From Theocolax elegans (Eukaryota; Arthropoda; Insecta; Hymenoptera; Cerocephalidae), in contig CM047431.1 of NCBI GenBank assembly GCA_026168455.1, positions 241,501 through 305,500 of the forward strand: a stretch of DNA of 64,000 bases, written 5' to 3'. A program made the position numbers and the translations under genes. Below, in pieces: positions 42,849 through 54,811 of this stretch; position 1 is the stretch's first letter, and each line of letters opens with the position of its first letter. The notes under the pieces were generated by a model, which searched no databases, was not told the DNA's origin, and worked only from the letters and a program-made list of their open reading frames with translations.

Positions 42849-44897
42849 CACAGTGGTTCCAAATGCGAAAAAAATGGGCAAAATTCTCGACCCGACATGC
42901 ATTTTATCGTACGGATTTTTTTTCTGTGCGAAAAAGTATCTTTTACTACATGGAATACGAAACCGTGCAGGCGAAATCGCCAAAAATAAAGGTACTAAAA
43001 CCCGCTGGAAGCGAAACTCGAATAAACGAGTTTTTGAGTGTTATTTCTTATATAACTTCATTTTTTCGTGTTTAAAAGCACTTTGAAGCCATGATTTTGA
43101 TTAGTATTATTGTTAGTAAACGTAGGGTAAGGTGTCCCGCTATAAAAATAGTGTAAATAATAATTTTGGACTATCAAAATCATTTTTTCTTATGGAAATG
43201 TGGAAAATCCCTATTTTCATGCGTTAAAGCACACTGCTTAATACCTATCTCGTGTGCGTACGAGCATTTACGCACGTGTATTTATGACTCTGTTTGTTTA
43301 CGTGTGTATGTGTGTGTACGTATGTGTGTGTGAGTATGTGTGTGAATCTTGGAGGTTCACTTAACATTAATTAATCAACTAACCCTGCATATTTCTTGCA
43401 ACTTATGAGTACTTTTTTTTTAGATCCTTGGGAGTATTTAGAACACCTTTAGTTTAACAAGCCTGAAAAGGAAACTTCACAGCAAAAAACAAATTTTGTC
43501 TACAGAGGAAATAAAAAATTTACTGCTTACTAATATTGATGAGCAAGTTGCTTTTAATTTAAGAATAAGCAGTGATAGTGAAAGTGAAACTGACGATATT
43601 TTGTAATTTTTTGTAATACTGCAAAATTTGTGTAAAATCAATAATTTTATAATGCGAACCAGTTATTTGATTTCATACAGTTCTTTTCTTTTTACAAAAG
43701 TTAATATTGCTCTATTTGCAAGATTTAAAACAAAAAGATTTGTATAATGTTAATTTACATAAAAAATACGAATATGAATGTAGTTCATAGCGCAAAATAA
43801 TAACAGTATTTTTTATTCAATATTCGTTATTATACAATACATTAAATAATTTTCTTGCAAATAAATGCTATTGAGCAACATAAAAACTGAACGAAACTTT
43901 GGTAATATATTAATTTGTACGGACAAATTTATTAAAAAGTCTAAAATTAGCTGGTAGATGGGAGCGGGAATTGGGTTAGTCCCGCTCCGCGCGCAGCAGT
44001 TTTAAAACCGATTCACAGTTAAGCTATTGAATATCACTAAAAAACCAAATTATGCTAGATTTCGCGAATTTTCATATATAACTGTGAAAATAATGAAAAC
44101 TAAAAGTGTTCTAAGAATCTAAAAAAGAGTACTCGTTGATTAATTATTATTAATTGAACCTCCAAGATTCACCGGATTTTGGGCATTTCTACAATTAGAC
44201 ATGAAATTAATGAAAATTAAATATGTTCATTAGGTATAAATACACAAATATAATCCTAAAGGTGTAAAGGAAAGTATCTGTAGGATACAATAAAAGTACA
44301 GGCTTAGGTAATTAATTATTGTTAATTAATCCTTCAAAAATCGCTAGCTTTCGAGGATTTTGACATACAAGCGGATAATGGAACACAAAAATAACACGCA
44401 TACATACTCACACACACATACATACACACACATACACGCGTAAACAAACAGAGTCCTAAATACACGTGCGTAAATGCTCGTACGCACACGATATAGGTAT
44501 TACGCAGTGTGCTTTAACGCATGAAAATAGGGATTTTCCACATTTCCATAAGAAAAAATGATTTTGATAGTCCAAAATTACTATTTACACTATTTTTATA
44601 GCGGGACACCTTACCCTACGTTTACTAACAATAATACTAATCAAAATAATGGCTTCAAGGTGCTTTTAAACACGAAAAAATGAAGTTATATAAGAAATAA
44701 CACTCAAAAATTCGTTTATTCGAGTTTCGCTTCCAGCGGGTTTTAGTACCTTTATTTTTGGCGATTTCACCTGCACGGTTTCGTATTCCATGTAGTAAAA
44801 GATACTTTTTCGCACAGAAAAAAAATCCGTACGATAAAATGCATGCCGGGTGGAGAATTTTGCCCATTTTTTTCGCATTTGGAACCACTGTGCGTCG
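42844..44897. mobile_element. Transib-like (or hAT-like) non-autonomous element with CACAGTG termini
   Basis: CACAGTGGTTCCAAATGCG at 42849 and its reverse complement ending at 44892 bound a 2,044-bp unit. The inverted arms are about 490 bp (42849-43348 and 44394-44892), with an additional inverted block CTTGGAGGTTCA / TGAACCTCCAAG near 43346 and 44156. The flanks are identical: CGTCG, extendable to CGTCGTCG because the target is repetitive. Transib transposons, ancestors of RAG recombinase, have CACWRTG-type ends and 5-bp CG-rich duplications; hAT elements have 8-bp duplications. No transposase core was seen inside. Confidence 0.6.
43430..43606 (+). pseudogene. Short Ser/Asp/Glu-ending frame inside the CACAGTG element
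   Basis: A frame open from a stop near 43440 to TAA 43604-43606 reads KKQILSTEEIKNLLLT and then ISSDSESETDDIL. This pattern (LTxEEIxxLL followed by SDSE-type acid stretch) resembles the N-terminal region of some transposases such as piggyBac-like ones, though the match is weak. A pyrimidine tract with TTTTTTTTAG precedes it. Could be a transposase remnant or chance. Confidence 0.25.
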
Positions 44898-45911
44898 TCG
44901 CCACCAACTCGCCGTCGTTGTTTACGTTCGTGCGCGGCGGACATCTTCATTAAGCCGCACGCGGCATAAGGCCGCGTACGCACGAAGTGGTCACGGCGCA
45001 TGCGCGCAGCGACTCTCTCGCGTCGACGACGACGAGAGCTCAGAGCTCGTCCGACCGCCGATTCGGAACTACCGAAGTACCGACGTGACGCCAGCGAGAA
45101 TAGAGAGAAAGAGCATAGCGAAGTGTGTGTGCCGCACGTATGCCAGCATCGCCAAAGGTTTGTGCGACCTAGTGCCAATACTAATAGCCGTTTCCTTGCC
45201 TGTGTGTGTGTCGCGAACTCCCGTGTATTCCTAGCTTCTTCCCTGTACGATAGCCTTGCTCGCCGCGTAATTTAGTGTACCTCAGCTTCTCCCCTCCCCC
45301 CTTTGCGCGCGAAGTAGTCGGCTTACAAGACGCGTGTTACAGCCGTGCCGTTCGCTATTTTCATTTCGAATATTCGTGGAGATATCTACATGTATCTAAT
45401 CGAGCATTTAATTAAGTAGTAAATCACGACAATTACGTCGTATCCCATGCATTTTCTGTATCGCTTCGTAGTCAATTCGGAGAATTTGCTGGCCCCCTTT
45501 TATTACTGCGACGTTACCCAAGAACGGATTAATTTATTACTTCCTTCTAATACTTGGGTTTTCTAGTCCATGTTTCCCATCGCCGGCTCTTCTCCGAGCA
45601 TTGATTTTATAGTGCAGTACAAAAAAAACTCTTGTGCAAACGTTTCGATCTCACTATCGGCGATCCTGCTTATATGCGTATTGGCTTTGAATAGTGTCTT
45701 CAACTCTACTTATCAGTCTCTTTTTAATTTGAAGCACTCGTAAATTAATCTGTCCCTTAGCTCTATAAATTATATTTTATATTACTGCATTTACTTAGAA
45801 TCATTCTTTATCAACCTTATTTTGTTCGTCTTCTACACCGTAATTTTATTTCAAACTACGCAGTACTTATTACGAAAAATAATAATATAATTTTCGTCGG
45901 GACGCAACAAC
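44898..45911 (-). repeat. Candidate LTR (CpG-rich) ending at a polypurine-tract junction
   Basis: The right edge reads GACGCAACA followed by ACTCCCCCCCTTTTTA. This is the same arrangement (ACA terminus, then C-run) seen at the verified 3' LTR/PPT junction of the nested gypsy at 3790-3808. The CpG-rich left part (about 44880-45320) resembles the GC-rich core of that LTR in character, not in sequence. The left terminus is not identified; it probably lies left of the CACAGTG element, which would then be nested in this LTR. Confidence 0.4.
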
Positions 45912-47121
45912 TCCCCCCCTTTTTAAAAACGATGCCCTCGTCGTTGATCAATATTATTATTATATTATTATTTCTCTTAACATGAATATCATACTTAAGT
46001 TTAAATTATAAACGTTATTTCGCTTAATTCTTCTTTTTTCCTTATGGCAAATTTTATTACAATTATTTATTTTGCAGTTCAATTTTGCATACCTCTATTT
46101 CATTATTTCAAACAGTTTAACAGTATTGATATAATTCACCTATAAAAATAGATACTTAATAAAAAAAAGTTTTATTATTACAATTTTTATTCTAGATATT
46201 CCGAAAAATTGTATAATAATTATTAAATGTGTTTTCTGTAGATAATAAAAATTTATTTATCTTTAGTTTTTACTCCTAATTTTTCGTATACATCAAGTCA
46301 CGTAGCCGCATTTTTTTTTTTTTACAAAAGTTACAATTTTCTTCGATAATATTTGAATGCTTACATTTATATTTTCTAAATAGTTAAAGAAACGAGTTAA
46401 ATATTAGTTCACTTTTTTTTATATTTATTCAATTAATAATTCTACTATTACCAATTGTTGAAGAGAAGAAAAATAAATATCTTGTTTTTATGCAATATAG
46501 ATTCCCCCTTCAATGTGAACAATGTTATTACATCCTATCTTAATAATACATCTATATATATTTTTATAAAAGGATTAGGAGTGAAGAAAATTTAATTTTC
46601 TTCCCTCCCCCTCCCCCACCAAAATAAAACGAACACATAATTATTTGACTTTTTTTTTGTTTAGAATTTTCTATTCAGCCATTATAAACAAAGATACACT
46701 TTTAATATAATATAATATATAGTTGAGAAATATTTAATTTAGTTTCACAAGAAAAAGATACAATCGATACAAATGATAAATAAAATGAGGAATGCATAAG
46801 TGACAGTGCGAAAATAGGTTAAGTAGGCTCATGTAGAACCATGCTCCTATATCTTGGGAGAAAGAGTGGACTACACTGAATAAACGGTACGACGGAATAA
46901 CCCAAGCAGTTACGGAACTGCTCGATGCTTGCGCATCATAGAATTATGGCAGCAATTATTCGCTTAATTCCATTATGTTTCACGTTAAGATGACTAATTT
47001 ACACACTTTTTATTTTTATATTTTGAGGAATAGTTTAAATATTCGTTATTTCCCTAGTGGAAAAAATAAATGTAAAAACTGTAAAAAATTGTGAAATATG
47101 GTTTGAATAATGATTAAAATA
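45912..47121. other. AT-rich stretch without genes
   Basis: If the LTR call is right, this is the decayed 3' internal part of that element. A second C-rich tract (CCCTCCCCCTCCCCCACC, about 46603-46621) is notable. No frame above noise. Confidence 0.4.
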
Positions 47122-47328
47122 TGTAACAGGGTACGGATTGAATATTAGGAATAAAAAAATCAACGAAGGTATCGGGGCGCGAACCCACGATCCCGGGAGC
47201 GCGAGGCAGAAGCCTCACCACTGCGCTACCATTCGCAATTATCCCGGCTAGTCGACTTGGTCCTATCGACGAACGTCGCCGATAATTCAGGGACCTAACC
47301 TGCGCCGACACTCGAAAATCCATACCCT
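47122..47328 (-). mobile_element. Inverted-repeat element with tRNA-like core, copy 1
   Basis: Starts TGTAACAGGGTACGGATT and ends AATCCATACCCTG, imperfect inverted termini. On the minus strand the core has an A-box-like GGTAGCGCAGTGGTGAGG and a B-box-like GTGGGTTCGCGCC, spaced as in tRNA genes. It ends in a T-rich stretch (TGATTTTTTTATTCC), a possible Pol III terminator. Two further copies are at 59023 and 60749. Confidence 0.6.
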
Positions 47329-47680
47329 GCTCGACCGGTGCCAAGAAGACCGTTTTCTGAGTACCGGGAGCCTCGTTAGGGATAGCCGTGCGTTTGCATC
47401 ACCACGCTTGAGATCCCAGAAACTCAAGCTCCCCTACGTCTAGTGCCAAATTTGGAGGTGTACTGCGTATACGTATACACACTGTGGAAAGAGCAACGCA
47501 GGCTTTTCTCCTACACTCGTACCTCCGCACTTTTTGACGTTCTCGCGGGGAAATCCACCGGGACTGTGGTGGTGGGGATGGGAGTTTATGACCGACTTCG
47601 GTCCAAGATGAGCCAGGCGAAGATACTAGATAACTACTTCGTCTCTTCTGGCAAGTGGGTTTTTGAGTTGGGCGCCATTT
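47329..47680. other. Unassigned sequence between two inverted-repeat termini
   Basis: One plus-strand frame (47443-47829) is open, but it runs through the repeat terminus at 47681 into AT-rich DNA and shows no domain. I treat it as non-coding. GTTGGGCGCC just before 47678 resembles a PBS core. Confidence 0.35.
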
Positions 47681-49005
47681 ATAACGGGGTACGGATTGAA
47701 TATAAGGAACGTAAATTAATAGATTGGGTTATTTTACGCCCAACGTTAATTTCCAAATTGCGCCTACGAGGCGCACAACGTAAATTTTTAGATTGCGTTT
47801 TTTTTGTGATACGAGCTGCGCTTATATAGGTGCCCTTATAAACTAGGATTTTATTATAAACGGTAGTGAATCTAATTTAATTTAATTGATTTTTGTTGTT
47901 ATCAAGTTATTTTAAATTTAATTTTTTTAAGTACGTGTGGATTTTGCGTGTAATTTTCTATTATATACTAGTTACGTTAATTAGTATATTTGTTATTACC
48001 GGCAGTTAGATTAATCGGTTCGCGATTAATTCTGACCTTTAAATTATTGTATTTAGACAATAATTTTTAAGTTTGAACCGGATTTTCTTTTATTGTTGTT
48101 TACTTTGGTTAAAAGAAATCCGAGGTCGGTAATAATAATTTTTTTAATTAATTACACGTAAATAATAGTAAATTTGAATTTTAAAATTGAAATATAGATC
48201 GATTCGCCTTGACGTCCGCAATTTACAGACCGAGTCCCTAATTTCGAGTAGGTTAGTCGGAAAATCGGCGTTATTTAGTTTTCCGACTTAATAAAAATTG
48301 TAACACCTGTGCAAGGGTAAAAATATTCTGTTTTTGAAGTTTGCTTGTTAAATTTATATTTTTGACAACGCGGACAGGCTTTCGTGTTACAATAAAAATT
48401 GTATTATTATTTTTTGTAACATTGCGATTGTAAGAGGTCATAGCGGCGTACACATTTAGTTGTTTAGGAATATATTTATATTTAATTATCTATTTATTCA
48501 ATTATTTATTTATTTATTTTATAATATACTCAGCGTGCGTTGGTGACCGAGAGCCGGAGTAAATTCGATTTTTTCGTATATAGTTGGATTTAAACAAATT
48601 TTTTCTTGTTTTTAATTTAATTTATTAACAATTCGTAAAATTTCTTTTTACGTTTAATATTGTATGTTTATTTGTTTTATAATAAATTAATTTAATCCCG
48701 CGTGTAACATAGTTAATTTTTTTTTCTCTCGATTCGTTTGTAAAATTAATAGTCAAAAATATAATTCTTTAACGTAGTTTTTTATATTAGGCAGGAAAGC
48801 AAATTTCAAATAGGTGTGCTTAAGTTTTCTTCTTGTAATTATAAAGGGAAAAGAATTCATTCTTCAACTTAGTGGCCCAATAATTTTATTATTTAAAGCC
48901 ACCTAATAATTTGAAGAAAAGCATACCTTGCACAGGTAAAGCGAAAAGCGACTCAGATTTTTTTTTTGTGTAAATAATCGTAGCGGTAATTTTGTTAAGA
49001 TTAAA
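47681..49005 (+). other. Leader-like region of the second gypsy element; partial inverted-repeat terminus
   Basis: TATAACGGGGTACGGATTGA at 47681 matches the terminus of the tRNA-like element but only for about 30 bp. The remainder is AT-rich and leads to gag. A 5' LTR matching 57961 onward was not found, so the element is either 5' truncated or its 5' LTR has diverged or been lost. Confidence 0.4.
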
Positions 49006-50694
49006 ATGGCGGAATCGATGACCACGTAAGTCGATCAGTGGATTGGTACGCAATCCAGCGAACAGATCTAGGCGCACTTGGAGTCGTTAGAGATGCGTAC
49101 AGACGGCTCTGTATATAAAAAAGCCGAACGACTCCAACGGTGGCTGTTGGGTAATTATACGGCTCAAGAGTTCGCAGCCGACATAAACTCAAATGAGGAT
49201 CGTGTCAGGCGGAACAGGCGGAGGACATATTGGTTTAAGTCCATGGTTGCCCAGAATCCGGAGATTCCGGACCCGGATTCTGACCCAGATGTAGTAGAGG
49301 TGCTACAGAGGACTCTCGCTCTAGAAGTAGAAGATACGGACGAGCGAGAGGAAGATGGGCAGTCGGACACCTCCGACCGAGAAACCGACAAGGAAGAATG
49401 GATAACTTTGGTATCTTATACTGGCGCTCAGTTCGAGATACCAAAGGATTTTGCTTCGATGTTAGCGGAGCAAGTAAGTAAGTTATCCACCTTGACGGAA
49501 CGGGTTAAGGAGCTGGAAGTACAGATGCACACCGTCAACAGCAAGTTGGACTTGCCAAGCGTTGCACAAGTTTCCAGCACAAACAAAACCCGAGAGCCAA
49601 CCCAACATGTCCAGTTCCAGGACACCTATACGTATTACACCCTGGACGAGACGGACATCAGACCACAACACGTGCAGGTAGAGCCTGAGAGATCGGCCGG
49701 GACACCGCGCGATGTTGGTGCGGTAGTTCGTAAGTGGGGAGTCCGATTCTCTGGCGACAAAAGCCAGAGTATCGATGCGTTCCTTGCGAGAGTCGAAGAC
49801 TGTAGGATTCTCGCCAACCTCAGCGAGGACGAGGTGTTGCCGTCCTTGTCCGAACTTCTCACTGGAACCGCAGCTGCGTGGTACCGGAATGAGAAGGACA
49901 AATGGCACTTGTGGCAAGATTTTGTGAAATCTGCCAAGAAATGGTACGGTATGAGCCAAAGCTTCCAGCAAAGGCTCATCGAGGAGTCCAATGCTCGGAC
50001 ATAGGGTGAGGATGAGCCGGTGAGAGATTACATCACCTGCTCAATCGCAATCATGCGAAAACTCAACCCGATCCCGAGCGAGCGTAGGCAATTGGACCAT
50101 CTCTACCGTAACATGCTACCTCAGCTGCAGCGGTTGTTTAAGAGGGTTGAAGCCAAATCGGTTGAAGTTTTATTGGAGCTGGCGATGGAGGCCGAGCAAA
50201 CGCTCGAGCGGGAAAAGTTATATCGACCGCCTCCGGCAGAGGAAAATTTAATGCTGCCGGAACTTGCTTACAAGGCAAAGTCCAAAAAGCGGTCGACCGC
50301 CAAGCCTAAGGTAGCAAGCGTGGCTAAGGAGGTGAGTGAGTCGAGTCGGGAAGATCCGATTGAATGGCTCACAAAAGTCCTGGAAGAAACCCTTAGGACC
50401 ATGCGAACGAGTAGCCAGTCAGCTGGGGTTAAGGTGGATAAAGATACGCCACCTAGGAAGAAAACCCACAAGTCTCCTCCTCGGTTTAAAAGGAGGAAGG
50501 AGACACGTAAAAGTCCCGATCGACGGTCATCTAGTGGTTCATCCTCGAAGCTTGGGGAATCGTCGGATTCAAGAAAGAAGATAAAGAGGAAAGAAGACTT
50601 CCCCAAGCCGATCAAGTGCCATACTTGTGGTAAGTTGGGGTACACCGTCAGGACGTGCTCTGACTGCGCAAAAAACGCGCGGGGAAGCGGTTAG
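49006..50694 (+). pseudogene. gag: gag of the second gypsy element, three in-frame stops
   Basis: The most 5' in-frame ATG is 49006 (MAESMT). The frame is interrupted by TAA 49027-49029, TAG 49069-49071 and TAG 50002-50004, and is otherwise continuous to TAG 50692-50694. The middle is acidic with a coiled-coil-like LTERVKELEVQMHTVNSKL. The capsid-type region spans WGVRFSGDKSQSIDAFLARVE through LLTGTAAAWYRNEK and FQQRLIEE. The tail is Lys/Arg/Ser-rich and ends in CHTCGKLGYTVRTC, a zinc knuckle with Tyr replacing His. All three stops could arise by C-to-T change of CAA or CAG codons. Confidence 0.82.
50670..50676 (+). promoter_or_regulatory. -1 frameshift heptamer AAAAAAC (gag to pol), copy A
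   Basis: GCA|AAA|AAC in the gag frame gives A_AAA_AAC. The -1 frame continues into the protease frame. The gag stop is 16 bases further. A second copy lies at 52294-52300 in the duplicated block. Confidence 0.78.
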
Positions 50695-51690
50695 AGGGGA
50701 CAACCGCATACCCCAAAGTACAGGGAGTCCCCAAGGAGGACAAAGGTCTGACTCCCGATTACCGAGATAGTCCAGCTGCAGTTAAGCAGAAAAGGAAAGG
50801 ACTGATTCCAGACAGATCCCAGGAAGTCGGAATGAATGCAGAGATCTGCGATGTTCTAAAATTAGTGATATCGAGCACTAGCCGAAGGAGTTATCGTCCT
50901 GAGGACGAGACGCGCTGGTGGTGTCAGGTTGAGATAGATGGATTCCGGATCCGTGCGTTGATCGATCCAGGTGCATCGACAACCGTAATGGGTCGGAGCG
51001 GTTTGCAGTCAGCAACCGCTCTAGGCAGGTCGCTTCTCGAGTCGCGAGCTGGCAATGCCAAGCTCGCTGATGGTAGTACTCATCTGTTGTGTGGTCACGT
51101 GATGCTACCATTTATTATCGGTAAAGAGACTCGAGAAATACGTGTTGCGATCATGCCGAACCTGGATGCTGAATGCTACATCGGAGTAAATTTTATCCGA
51201 GCATTCCGAGCCGTCCTAGACCCAGATTCCGACCGTTTATTCCTAAAGGGAACGGATCAAGTCTTACAGCTGGAAGTGGCAAGTACGGAAGTGGCAATGC
51301 TTCATTATCGTCAGCAGGTGTCGCTGACGTAACAGAAGTAGAGCGCACACAATTGCGCGAACTTCTAGACCAAGTGTTGTCCACAACCTTGCCAAAGATC
51401 GGCCGTTCTTACGATGTCGAACATATAATCGACGTCGGATCAGCCAGGCCGATCAAACAGAGGTACTACCCCGTCTCTGATAAGATTCGAGAGGAAATGC
51501 AACGTCAAGTTCGCGAGATGCTGGAGACTGGCGTTATTGAACCCTCGAAAAGCGGTTGGTCCAGCCCCGTGGTGATGACGAAGAAGGGTGAGAATGCTAG
51601 GCGTTTTTGCATCGATTTTAGGAAAGTCAACGCTTTGACGAAACCTGATGCATCCTTTGCCATATATGCAGGATATCCTACGCAAACTCA
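50677..51690 (+). pseudogene. pol: Second gypsy pol, block A: protease and start of RT
   Basis: After the frameshift, a linker leads to the protease: RALIDPGASTTVMG with Pro at the position normally Thr/Ser, then GRSLLESRAGNAKLADGS and AECYIGVNFIRAF. A one-base loss near 51288 shifts the frame. The RT start follows (RSYDVEHIIDVGSARPIKQRYYPVS, WSSPVVMTKKGENARRFCIDFRKVN). At 51684-51691 (AAACTCAA) the sequence jumps back to gag codons from 50059, cutting RT off before its catalytic YLDD. Confidence 0.8.
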
Positions 51691-54600
51691 ACCCGATCCC
51701 GAGCGAGCGTAGGCAATTGGACCATCTCTACCGTAACATGCTACCTCAGCTGCAGCGGTTGTTTAAGAGGGTTGAAGCCAAATCGGTTGAAGTTTTATTG
51801 GAGCTGGCGATGGAGGCCGAGCAAACGCTCGAGCGGGAAAAGTTATATCGACCGCCTCCGGCAGAGGAAATTTAATGCTGCCGGAACTTGCTTACAAGGC
51901 AAAGTCCAAAAAGCGGTCGACCGCCAAGCCTAAGGTAGCAAGCGTGGCTAAGGAGGTGAGTGAGTCGAGTCGGGAAGATCCGATTGAATGGCTCACAAAA
52001 GTCCTGGAAGAAACCCTTAGGACCATGCGAACGAGTAGCCAGTCAGCTGGGGTTAAGGTGGATAAAGATACGCCACCTAGGAAGAAAACCCACAAGTCTC
52101 CTCCTCGGTTTAAAAGGAGGAAGGAGACACGTAAAAGTCCCGATCGACGGTCATCTAGTGGTTCATCCTCGAAGCTTGGGGAATCGTCGGATTCAAGAAA
52201 GAAGATAAAGAGGAAAGAAGACTTCCCCAAGCCGATCAAGTGCCATACTTGTGGTAAGTTGGGGTACACCGTCAGGACGTGCTCTGACTGCGCAAAAAAC
52301 GCGCGGGGAAGCGGTTAGAGGGGACAACCGCATACCCCAAAGTACAGGGAGTCCCCAAGGAGGACAAAGGTCTGACTCCCGATTACCGAGATAGTCCAGC
52401 TGCAGTTAAGCAGAAAGGAAAGGACTGATTCCAGACAGATCCCAGGGAAGTCGGAATGAATGCAGAGATCTGCAGATGTTCTAAAATTAGTGATATCGAG
52501 CACTAGCCGAAGGGAGTTATCGTCCTGAGGACGAGACGCGCTGGTGGTGTCAGGTTGAGATAGATGGATTCCGGATCCGTGCGTTGATCGATCCAGGTGC
52601 ATCGACAACCGTAATGGGTCGGAGCGGTTTGCAGTCAGCAACCGCTCTAGGCAGGTCGCTTCTCGAGTCGCGAGCTGGCAATGCCAAGCTCGCTGATGGT
52701 AGTACTCATCTGTTGTGTGGTCACGTGATGCTACCATTTATTATCGGTAAAGAAGACTCGAGAAATACGTGTTGCGATCATGCCGAACCTGGATGCTGAA
52801 TGCTACATCGGAGTAAATTTTATCCGAGCATTCCGAGCCGTCCTAGACCCAGATTCCGACCGTTTATTCCTAAGGGAACGGATCAAGTCTTACAGCTGGA
52901 AGTGGCAAGTACGGAAGTGGCAATGCTTCATTATCGTCAGCAGGTGTCGCTGACGTAACAGAAGTAGAGCGCACACAATTGCGCGAACTTCTAGACCAAG
53001 TGTTGTCCACAACCTTGCCAAAGATCGGCCGTTCTTACGATGTCGAACATATAATCGACGTCGGATCAGCCAGGCCGATCAAACAGAGGTACTACCCCGT
53101 CTCTGATAAGATTCGAGAGGAAATGCAACGTCAAGTCGCGAGATGCTGGAGACTGGCGTTATTGAACCCTCGAAAGCGGTTGGTCCAGCCCCGTGGTGAT
53201 GACGAAGAAGGGTGAGAATGCTAGGCGTTTTTGCATCGATTTTAGGAAAGTCAACGCTTTGACGAAACCTGATGCATCCTTTGCCATATATGCAGGATAT
53301 CCTACGCAAACTCAAGAAAGCCCGATACATCTCCACGATCGACATGAACTGTGCGTACCACCAGATACCTCTACAGGTGGAGTCGCGCCCGATAACGGCT
53401 TTTACGGTACCTGGAATGGGTTTGTTCCAGTTTACTCGTATGTCGTTGGATTGGCAAATGCTGGCACGACATTCCAGCGCATGATCGATCAGGTGATTGG
53501 ACCCGAACTCGAACCGGTTGCTTATGCATATCTCGACGATATCATTATTGTCACTGAGACGTTTGAAGAGCATAAGCAACTGTTGATCGAGGTGTTAACT
53601 CGCTTGGCAGAAGCCGGTTTATCTGTTAGTCGGGAGAAATGTGTCTTCTGCCAGCCCGAAGTGAGATATTTGGGTGTGTGAGTTAACCGAGACGGGATAC
53701 GACCTGACCCAGCTAAAATGGAGCCGATTAAAGAATATCCGGCTCCCAAGAATTTGAAGCAGCTGAGACGGTTTCTCGGTATGGCATCTTGGTACAGACG
53801 CTAACGCGTCTGACCAAGAAAGACCAGAAGTATCTTTGGTTGGAAGATCAAGAGAGCGCTTTCCAGCAGCTTAAAGCTTTGTTGATGACAGCACCCGTTC
53901 TGCAAACTCCCGATGAGAATGGTGAGTATGTGGTCCAGACTGACGCTAGTGACACTGGTATCGGTGCAGTGTTGCTACAGATTGTCATACATGAAAGGTA
54001 CATACATCAAAGGTTACCAGTTCAAAGTTGTCACTGACCATAGTAGTCTTCGTTGGTTATGCAATATTCGCAATCCAACGAGCCGGCTCGCCAGATGGGC
54101 GTTAGAACTCCAGTCTCATAACTTTACTATTGAGCACAGGAAAGGAGCCCTAAACTACGTTCCTTATGCACTTTCTCGTATGTATGAGGAAGACGAGCCG
54201 GCCTTATCCTCCGTCTCTTGGAGCCAGACTACAAAGGACCCCTGGTACCTTTCGTGGACCAAAGACGTAAGTGAGCGGCCGAGAGAATTTCCTGATTGGA
54301 AGATCCAAGGTGGAAACTTGTATTCGTATCGGGTGGATACTGAATTGGATGACGCCATGGAAGATCAAGACGCTTGGAAGTTGGTCGTACCCGAAGAGCA
54401 CAGGCAGACCATCCTCCGAGAATGTCATGATGATCCGGCAGCTGGCCATCTAGGTAGAGAAAAGACATTTGCTCGCGTGGCAAAGTTATATTATTGGCCA
54501 CGTTACTATGCCGAAGTTGGCGAGTATGTACGCAAATGTCAGGTGTGCCAGCAATGCAAGGTGGAGCAACGCCCTCCCAGGGTTTGATGGGTAGGCGAGT

Positions 54601-54811
54601 GGTTGAAAAGCCATGGCAAGTGGTAGCAGGAGATGTTACTGGACCACTTCCCCGCTCCACACACGGATTTGAATATATTTTGATCTTCCAAGATTTGTTC
54701 ACGCGCTGGATTGAAGCAGTGCCGATCCGGAAAGCTAACGCTAAGACGATCGTGAAAGAGTTACACGAACGAGTCGTCATGCGTTTTGGCACACCGGAAG
54801 TATTTTTATCC
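51684..54811 (+). pseudogene. pol: Second gypsy element, block B: duplicated gag end through integrase core
   Basis: Bases from 51684 repeat 50059-51690 (offset 1,625) with a few one-base indels, then continue past the earlier junction (53310) into new sequence. That adds RT with DMNCAYHQIPL and YLDDIIIV (about 53525), YLGV followed by TGA, a deleted RT connection (WYRR joined to LTRLTKK), and RNase H missing its central TEKE part. Integrase follows with AGHLGREKTFARV...CQVCQQCK and GDVTGPLPRSTHGFEYILIFQDL. At about 54811 the sequence jumps from VFLS back to protease bases equivalent to 51122. Inactive. Confidence 0.8.
52294..52300 (+). promoter_or_regulatory. -1 frameshift heptamer AAAAAAC, copy B
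   Basis: Duplicate of 50670-50676 within block B, in the same gag context. Confidence 0.7.

Noticed and set aside
45000..45275. CpG-rich stretch as a host gene promoter and first exon
   Set aside because: The frames are uninformative, and the ACA/C-run junction at 45911 suggests an LTR context. A host promoter cannot be excluded but is not supported.
47443..47829. 128-codon plus-strand frame
   Set aside because: It crosses an inverted-repeat terminus into AT-rich DNA, has no recognisable domain and is not retained at the related sites.
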